A DNA stretch of 7,686 bases from an uncultured Victivallales bacterium (GTDB taxonomy: Bacteria > Verrucomicrobiota > Lentisphaeria > Oligosphaerales > JAFGRS01). Of the stretch, positions 7,541-7,686 are shown one piece after another. Below the pieces are notes generated by a model that saw only the letters and a program-made list of their open reading frames with translations, was not told the origin of the DNA and ran no database searches. The DNA is taken from contig CAILKC010000622.1 of assembly GCA_903834675.1 (NCBI GenBank), positions 1 to 7,686 on the forward strand. The letters run 5' to 3'. Made by a program: the position numbers and the translations under genes. Each line of letters starts with the position of its first letter. Within the stretch, counting starts at the first letter, position 1.

Positions 7541-7671
7541 AAAAAGGCGACCTGTGCAATAAGGATGGGCCGTGGTATTCAGCCCCAAGGGGGCGTTTCG
7601 GGCGCCCAGGGCAACGCCCTGGGTACCCGTCCACAGCGAAGATTGAGCCCTGAAGGGGCGGACCATGCGAC
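7541..7671 (+). repeat. Palindromic repeat unit R2, near-identical inverted copy of R1
   Basis: Bases 7550-7671 are the reverse complement of 5300-5421 with two differences and no gap. Bases 7541-7549 (an A-run then GGCGA) extend the unit as in R0. It contains the perfect hairpin CCCAGGGC-AAC-GCCCTGGG (7605-7623), the GCCCC-AAG-GGGGC hairpin (7582-7594) and GCCC-TGAAG-GGGC (7647-7659 region). It lies upstream of the small gene and its promoter. The last 15 bases of the window (7672-7686) show nothing further. Confidence 0.92.
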
Positions 7672-7686
7672 CTCGGTGCGAAGGTA

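Noticed and set aside
5300..7671. The inverted pair as terminal inverted repeats of an ordinary insertion sequence.
   Set aside because: No transposase lies inside, the units are palindromic along their length, and a third diverged copy lies outside the pair, which fits a dispersed repeat family better.

Overview
The window is GC-rich bacterial DNA. The partial gene at the left edge ends in an H-X9-DG motif, which is typical of the prepilin-like families expanded in Planctomycetota, Verrucomicrobiota, Lentisphaerota and Armatimonadota. Together with a Kdo/WaaP-type kinase homologue and abundant short palindromic intergenic repeats, this suggests a Gram-negative-type organism of the PVC superphylum, most likely a planctomycete. 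That placement is inference and was not tested by any search.

Layout. Positions 1-108 (+) hold the C-terminus of an H-X9-DG protein. Positions 109-389 are non-coding and carry a 67-bp direct repeat (two copies, 160 bp apart) around a set of competing hairpins. From 5018 down to 390 (- strand) runs a tight four-gene unit: cysQ, cysD, cysNC and a GT2 glycosyltransferase. Junctions are a TGATG overlap, a 53-bp gap with a good ribosome binding site, and a GTGA overlap. Positions 5019-5510 are non-coding and dominated by a palindrome-rich repeat family. Positions 5511-7013 (+) encode an unusual protein with two kinase-like domains in tandem. It converges on a small uncharacterised cysteine-containing gene (7375-7010, -), and the two genes share a CTAG at their stop codons. 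Beyond that gene lies a likely sigma70-type promoter (7459-7486, -) and another repeat copy running to near the right edge.

How the genes work together. CysD and CysN make APS from sulfate and ATP, the CysC domain makes PAPS, and CysQ removes PAP, the by-product of PAPS use. No PAPS reductase is in the window. The terminal gene of the unit is a glycosyltransferase, so PAPS supply for a sulfated surface glycan is a reasonable hypothesis, although ordinary sulfate assimilation is not excluded. The tandem kinase-like protein resembles lipopolysaccharide-core sugar kinases and could also act on the cell surface.

Most notable non-coding signal: a 122-bp element at 5300-5421 recurs, ungapped and inverted, at 7550-7671 with two differences. 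The pair brackets the kinase-like gene and the small gene. A more diverged copy lies at 5155-5275. Each copy sits upstream of one of the three transcription units and in the same orientation relative to it.
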